From positions 1-16,314 of the forward strand of contig MVZL01000014.1 in assembly GCA_002068375.1 (NCBI GenBank): 16,314 bases of DNA, read 5' to 3'. Shown here one piece after another: positions 13,566 through 16,314 of the stretch. This DNA is from Tenericutes bacterium ADurb.BinA155 (GTDB lineage Bacteria; Bacillota_I; Bacilli_A; RFN20; CAG-826). The stretch's first letter is position 1. Every line of letters starts with the position of its first letter. Made by a program: the position numbers and the translations under genes. The notes beneath the pieces are model-generated. The model searched no databases. It saw nothing but the letters and a program-made list of their open reading frames with translations, and was not told the DNA's origin.

Positions 13566-14458
13566 CGTAAGAAAAAGGCTGAGACCTTTTCGTAATACTC
13601 GTCTTTGAAGACGACATCGCCCACCGCATGCGGGCAGTCTTTAATGAACCAAGACGGGCTCGGATCGAGCTCGAGATGATGATGGAAATTCTTCGGATCG
13701 ACGAAGGTATCTTTTTCGCCATGGATGAAAAAGAACGGGGTTTTCGTGCTCTTTAAGGCCGAGTCGGTATGCTGGTCCATCGGGATCAGGAAGCGCGATT
13801 GGTAGGCGAGTTTCACCGGGAGAGCAAAGAAAGAAGCGAAGGGCCCGACCTTGGCTTTAAAAAGATCATGCATTTGTTCTTCGAGATTGCTGAAGCCGGA
13901 ATCGGCGACGACCGTTTTCACTTCGGGGCCGTAATGATCACTCGCGAAAATCGCGATTGAAGCGCCCATCGAAACGCCATAGACATAGAAACTCGCCGCG
14001 GGGTCCTTCTTTTTGATGACGTCGATCCAGCGGAGCAAGTCCTCGGATTCTTTATTGCCGAGCGAGGTATAGGCCCAATCGGATTCTTTATCGCCCCGGA
14101 AAATCGGAAGAACCACATTCGCCTGAAGAGCGTCGGCTAAACGATGATCGATCCGGCTATGGGCGGCGTAACTGCCGCGGAAACCGTGAAGCCCGATCAG
14201 ATAACGATGCGAATTCGGATAGGGAATGAGCTTGGCCCGTTGGAGTTTCTTCCGCCACGGATAGGTGAGTTCCTCAATATCGGGACGGGTTAGCCAATCC
14301 AAATCGGGGGAGAAGTCATACTGGGCCGAAAGGTTATCTTTGAACTTGATCGGCTTCTTGCTCCGTTTAAAGAACTTCGCGAGGAAGAGATAGCCAAATC
14401 CAAAATACAGCAGGACGAGACCTAAGAGAATTAATCCGACAATTAAAATCCAAATCAT
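13553..14458 (-). CDS. membrane-anchored alpha/beta hydrolase (serine hydrolase)
   Basis: A 301-residue hydrolase with a single N-terminal membrane helix (residues 2-28) followed by basic residues, then an alpha/beta-hydrolase fold of the S33/BEM46-like group. The catalytic triad is visible: Ser163 in GVSMG, Asp250 in IHGEKDTFV and His277 in CPHAVG; the oxyanion region is GLHGFRGS (89-96). With positive residues right after the helix, the enzyme domain probably faces the cytoplasm. Substrate unknown; members include esterases, lipases and peptidases. It begins four bases after the stop of the sugar symporter, with AGGGAG 14 bases upstream inside that gene's last codons, so the two form an operon. 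One guess from context is de-esterification of an imported glycoside, not supported by a motif. Ends in TGA inside the convergent synthase gene. Confidence 0.88.
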   Translation of the reverse strand: MIWILIVGLILLGLVLLYFGFGYLFLAKFFKRSKKPIKFKDNLSAQYDFSPDLDWLTRPDIEELTYPWRKKLQRAKLIPYPNSHRYLIGLHGFRGSYAAHSRIDHRLADALQANVVLPIFRGDKESDWAYTSLGNKESEDLLRWIDVIKKKDPAASFYVYGVSMGASIAIFASDHYGPEVKTVVADSGFSNLEEQMHDLFKAKVGPFASFFALPVKLAYQSRFLIPMDQHTDSALKSTKTPFFFIHGEKDTFVDPKNFHHHLELDPSPSWFIKDCPHAVGDVVFKDEYYEKVSAFFLRYKD

Positions 14459-14462
14459 AGGT

Positions 14463-15854
14463 TTATTTTATACTCCCTTGTTCCTTTTGTTGAGAGAGGG
14501 GAACGCTTAGGCCCTTCGCCGCGACCAAGGCTTTGGTTTTGCTCTCAATGTTCCAGAAGCTGGCAAGCAAGACCAGAACCAGACTTAATACGGTCGGAAT
14601 CCACCAATAGAACGTGATGAAGGTATAGATGACTTGATCGGTTTGGGTCGCCGCTTTGGCCTTGTAGCCGCAAAGAGCAATCGCCCAAAGCGAAGCCGCG
14701 GTGCCAAGACCGCTGCCGATCTTTTGGCCAAAGCTATTCGCTGAAGCGGCTAAGCCTTCGACCCGAAGGCCGATCTTCGCTTCGATGTAGGCGACAAGAT
14801 CCGGGGCCAAACTGAAGAGCTGGCTCATCACGACCGCGGAGCCAAAGCCTTTGACTAAGACCGCGATCAAACCAGCCACCCAAGAGAAGGGAAAACAAGA
14901 ACCGATAATGTTACCCAGAGCAACGCACGCGGTTGCCCCGACGAGAACGATTCGCTTACCAAAGAGTTTGATGAAGAGCGGAGTGAGGAGAAGCCCCACC
15001 GCCATCGTGACCATCGGAACGCTTCCAAAGATGCTGAACCATTTTTCGTCCCGTAAAACCCATATTGCATAATAATCTCCGATTCCGATCACCGAGAGGC
15101 TGATATAGAAGTTGATGGTGAACAACGCGATCGCGATATAGAAGTATTTCGTATGAAATAAGGCGTGAAGCCCTTTCCGGAGATCGCTCCGGGACGGTCG
15201 CTTATCCGCGACTACGATCTCGGGTTTTTCTTTCACGAAGATGAAGCAAAGAAGCTCGCCGACGAAAGCCGCCGCAATCAAAATGAGAATGAAAATGGTC
15301 CAAGCATTCTGATTGGATTTGCCTCCAAAAAAGGTTAGGACTGGCACCCCGATTGCGCAGACCAAGCCTCCGATCGAGGTGAAGACGGAATTGACCGTGC
15401 AGATGATGCTTTGATCATAGGAGTCGTTGCTGATCCGCGGAAGCATCGCGTTGAAGCCGATGCAGTTCATCGTATAGAAGACGACCGTAAAGAGGAAATA
15501 AAGCACCGAGATCATCACGATCGCGGCAATCTTATCGAAACCGGACACATAGAAAAGGAAAAAGAAGACGATGAGAAGCGGGATGATTGAAATCCCAAAC
15601 CAGAGTCGGGCTTTGCCGACTTTCGAATTCGTTTTTTCGATGATGATGCCCATCAAAATGTCGCTGAAGGCATCAAAGATTCGACAAGCAAGGATGATGT
15701 CGCCTAGTACAGCGATAAGGTCAGAACCCGGATCGATGCAATCGGTCGCATAGATGTTGACGAAGGCCCCTAAGAACGACCAAAGGACATAACTCCCCAT
15801 GTTGCCAAACGCATAAAAGATTTTCTCTTTCCAGGTCGACTTGATGGTTTTCAT
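14463..15854 (-). CDS. glycoside-pentoside-hexuronide (GPH, MelB-type) cation symporter
   Basis: Inner-membrane sugar:cation symporter of the MFS superfamily, 463 residues with about 12 hydrophobic helices. The second helix carries FDAFSDILMG with Asp61 and Asp65, spaced like the cation-binding Asp55 and Asp59 of MelB, and is followed by KTNSKVGKARLW (74-85), the family's loop after helix 2. The substrate could be a melibiose-like glycoside, xyloside or uronide; sequence alone does not say. N-terminal start at 15854 has no good Shine-Dalgarno (ACTTTC precedes it). A charged C-terminal tail (about 440-463) ends the protein. First gene of an operon with the alpha/beta hydrolase. A small palindrome overlapping a candidate -10 (15866-15881) suggests repression, as would be expected for a sugar-induced gene. 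Confidence 0.9.
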   Translation of the reverse strand: MKTIKSTWKEKIFYAFGNMGSYVLWSFLGAFVNIYATDCIDPGSDLIAVLGDIILACRIFDAFSDILMGIIIEKTNSKVGKARLWFGISIIPLLIVFFFLFYVSGFDKIAAIVMISVLYFLFTVVFYTMNCIGFNAMLPRISNDSYDQSIICTVNSVFTSIGGLVCAIGVPVLTFFGGKSNQNAWTIFILILIAAAFVGELLCFIFVKEKPEIVVADKRPSRSDLRKGLHALFHTKYFYIAIALFTINFYISLSVIGIGDYYAIWVLRDEKWFSIFGSVPMVTMAVGLLLTPLFIKLFGKRIVLVGATACVALGNIIGSCFPFSWVAGLIAVLVKGFGSAVVMSQLFSLAPDLVAYIEAKIGLRVEGLAASANSFGQKIGSGLGTAASLWAIALCGYKAKAATQTDQVIYTFITFYWWIPTVLSLVLVLLASFWNIESKTKALVAAKGLSVPLSQQKEQGSIK

Positions 15855-15865
15855 GAAAGTAAGTC

Positions 15866-15878
15866 TAACACTTTGTTA
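15866..15878. promoter_or_regulatory. 13-base palindrome, candidate operator of the GPH symporter operon
   Basis: TAACA-CTT-TGTTA, flanked by AAGT (15861-15864) on the left and ACTT (15881-15884) on the right, which extend the dyad with a one-base offset. It overlaps the proposed -10 of the symporter promoter on the minus strand, where a repressor dimer would block transcription. No regulator gene lies beside it. Confidence 0.4.
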
Positions 15879-15905
15879 ATACTTATGAGACGCAATTTCT
15901 CTCAA
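15876..15905 (-). promoter_or_regulatory. candidate promoter of the GPH symporter operon
   Basis: On the minus strand, TTGAGA (15905-15900), an 18-base spacer, TATTAA (15881-15876), both four-of-six matches or better. The start of transcription would fall inside or just past the palindrome at 15866-15878, 15 bases before the ATG. Confidence 0.35.
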
Positions 15906-16012
15906 AAAGGGGCGGGAAATCATATCAAAAAGACCTCAAGGGCAAAAAACGGAGTTGCGGTATTTTTCAGATTGGGTAACATTAATGGAGACTCAAGGAA
16001 AGGAATCCCTAT

Positions 16013-16314
16013 ATGAAAAAATCCAATTACGTTCTTTCACTCGTCTTCAACATCCTGATCGTGCTAATGGAAGGCTTCGCTCTCAGCAACGTCATGGTCG
16101 GTTATCTTGGCCAGCCCCAAAAGATGGACTGGCTCAATATGGCTGATCACTTTACGACCTTAAGCAACGCCTTATTGGCGATTGCTGCCCTCGTCATGAT
16201 TGTCGCCGTTTTAGTCGGGCTAAAGAAAGGCCACCTTTCAAAGTTCGCTTTGATTCTGAAATTCGTCGCGACTGTCGGTGTGGTGATTACCTTGATTGTC
16301 AGCTGGAGCGTTTT
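16013..16314 (+). CDS. membrane protein, Pr6Pr-like (3' end outside window)
   Basis: The first 100 residues of a membrane protein cut by the window edge. The reading frame begins MKKSNYVLSLVFNIL, with AGGA (16001-16004) about eight bases upstream of the ATG. Three hydrophobic stretches are visible: about 8-32, 46-67 and 77-100. The segment FTTLSNALLAIAALV followed by a short basic loop and LKFVATVGVVITLIVS resembles Pr6Pr-family membrane proteins (a FAR-17a/AIG1-like group with a conserved Thr-x-x-Ser-Asn in the second helix). That assignment is tentative because half or more of the protein is missing. It is divergent from the sugar symporter, across a gap of 158 bases that contains the symporter's control region. 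Confidence 0.6.
   Translation, partial: MKKSNYVLSLVFNILIVLMEGFALSNVMVGYLGQPQKMDWLNMADHFTTLSNALLAIAALVMIVAVLVGLKKGHLSKFALILKFVATVGVVITLIVSWSV

Noticed and set aside
15950..15986. Promoter of the last gene (TTGCGG with CATTAA).
   Set aside because: The spacer is about 19 bases and both boxes are weak; not strong enough to annotate.

Overview
The window is a densely packed bacterial chromosome segment, roughly half GC by eye, with 15 protein genes (the first and last cut by the window edges). No rRNA, tRNA, transposase, phage gene or CRISPR array was recognised. UGA is a stop codon in four genes (the Fe-S/FMN protein, the aminotransferase, the cupin and the hydrolase) and Trp is UGG, so the code is standard. 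Strong AGGAGG-type ribosome sites, a CUT1-type sugar ABC ATPase with Mollicutes-like extensions, a MelB-type sugar symporter, poly-Ser linkers and Firmicutes-style lipoprotein signals suggest an uncultured low-complexity Firmicute. A Bacilli/Mollicutes-related gut-type lineage such as RF39 or Erysipelotrichales relatives is possible. That placement is an inference, not something the sequence proves.

Layout. 1-2422 (+): a GH16 laminarinase-type lipoprotein, then a sugar-ABC ATPase in the same operon. 2465-4944 (-): a membrane protein with NapH-like [4Fe-4S] modules and two extracytoplasmic FMN-binding domains, followed with a 4-base overlap by its FMN transferase ApbE. 5082-6599 (-): catalase with its own terminator. 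6894-7496 (+): an Frm2-like nitroreductase, divergent from catalase. 7497-10752 (-): an operon of a class I aminotransferase, a PEPCK/HPr-kinase-fold protein and a small cupin. 10908-11753 (+): an unknown lipoprotein. 11800-12303 (-): cyclophilin. 12380-13565 (+): a four-TM membrane protein overlapping an RluA-type pseudouridine synthase. 13553-15854 (-): a MelB-type symporter then a membrane-anchored alpha/beta hydrolase. 16013-end (+): a partial membrane protein.

Themes. The left part joins polysaccharide use (GH16 plus sugar import ATPase) to a redox block. The Fe-S/FMN protein with ApbE looks like a flavin-based system for moving electrons across the membrane to an external acceptor, and catalase and a nitroreductase lie next to it. 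The aminotransferase/PEPCK-like pair could in principle link aspartate to oxaloacetate and PEP, but the second protein is a hybrid with an unrecognised N-terminal half and is the most puzzling gene here. Non-coding DNA is short: no gap exceeds 300 bases. The longest gap (6600-6893) holds the divergent catalase/nitroreductase control region.
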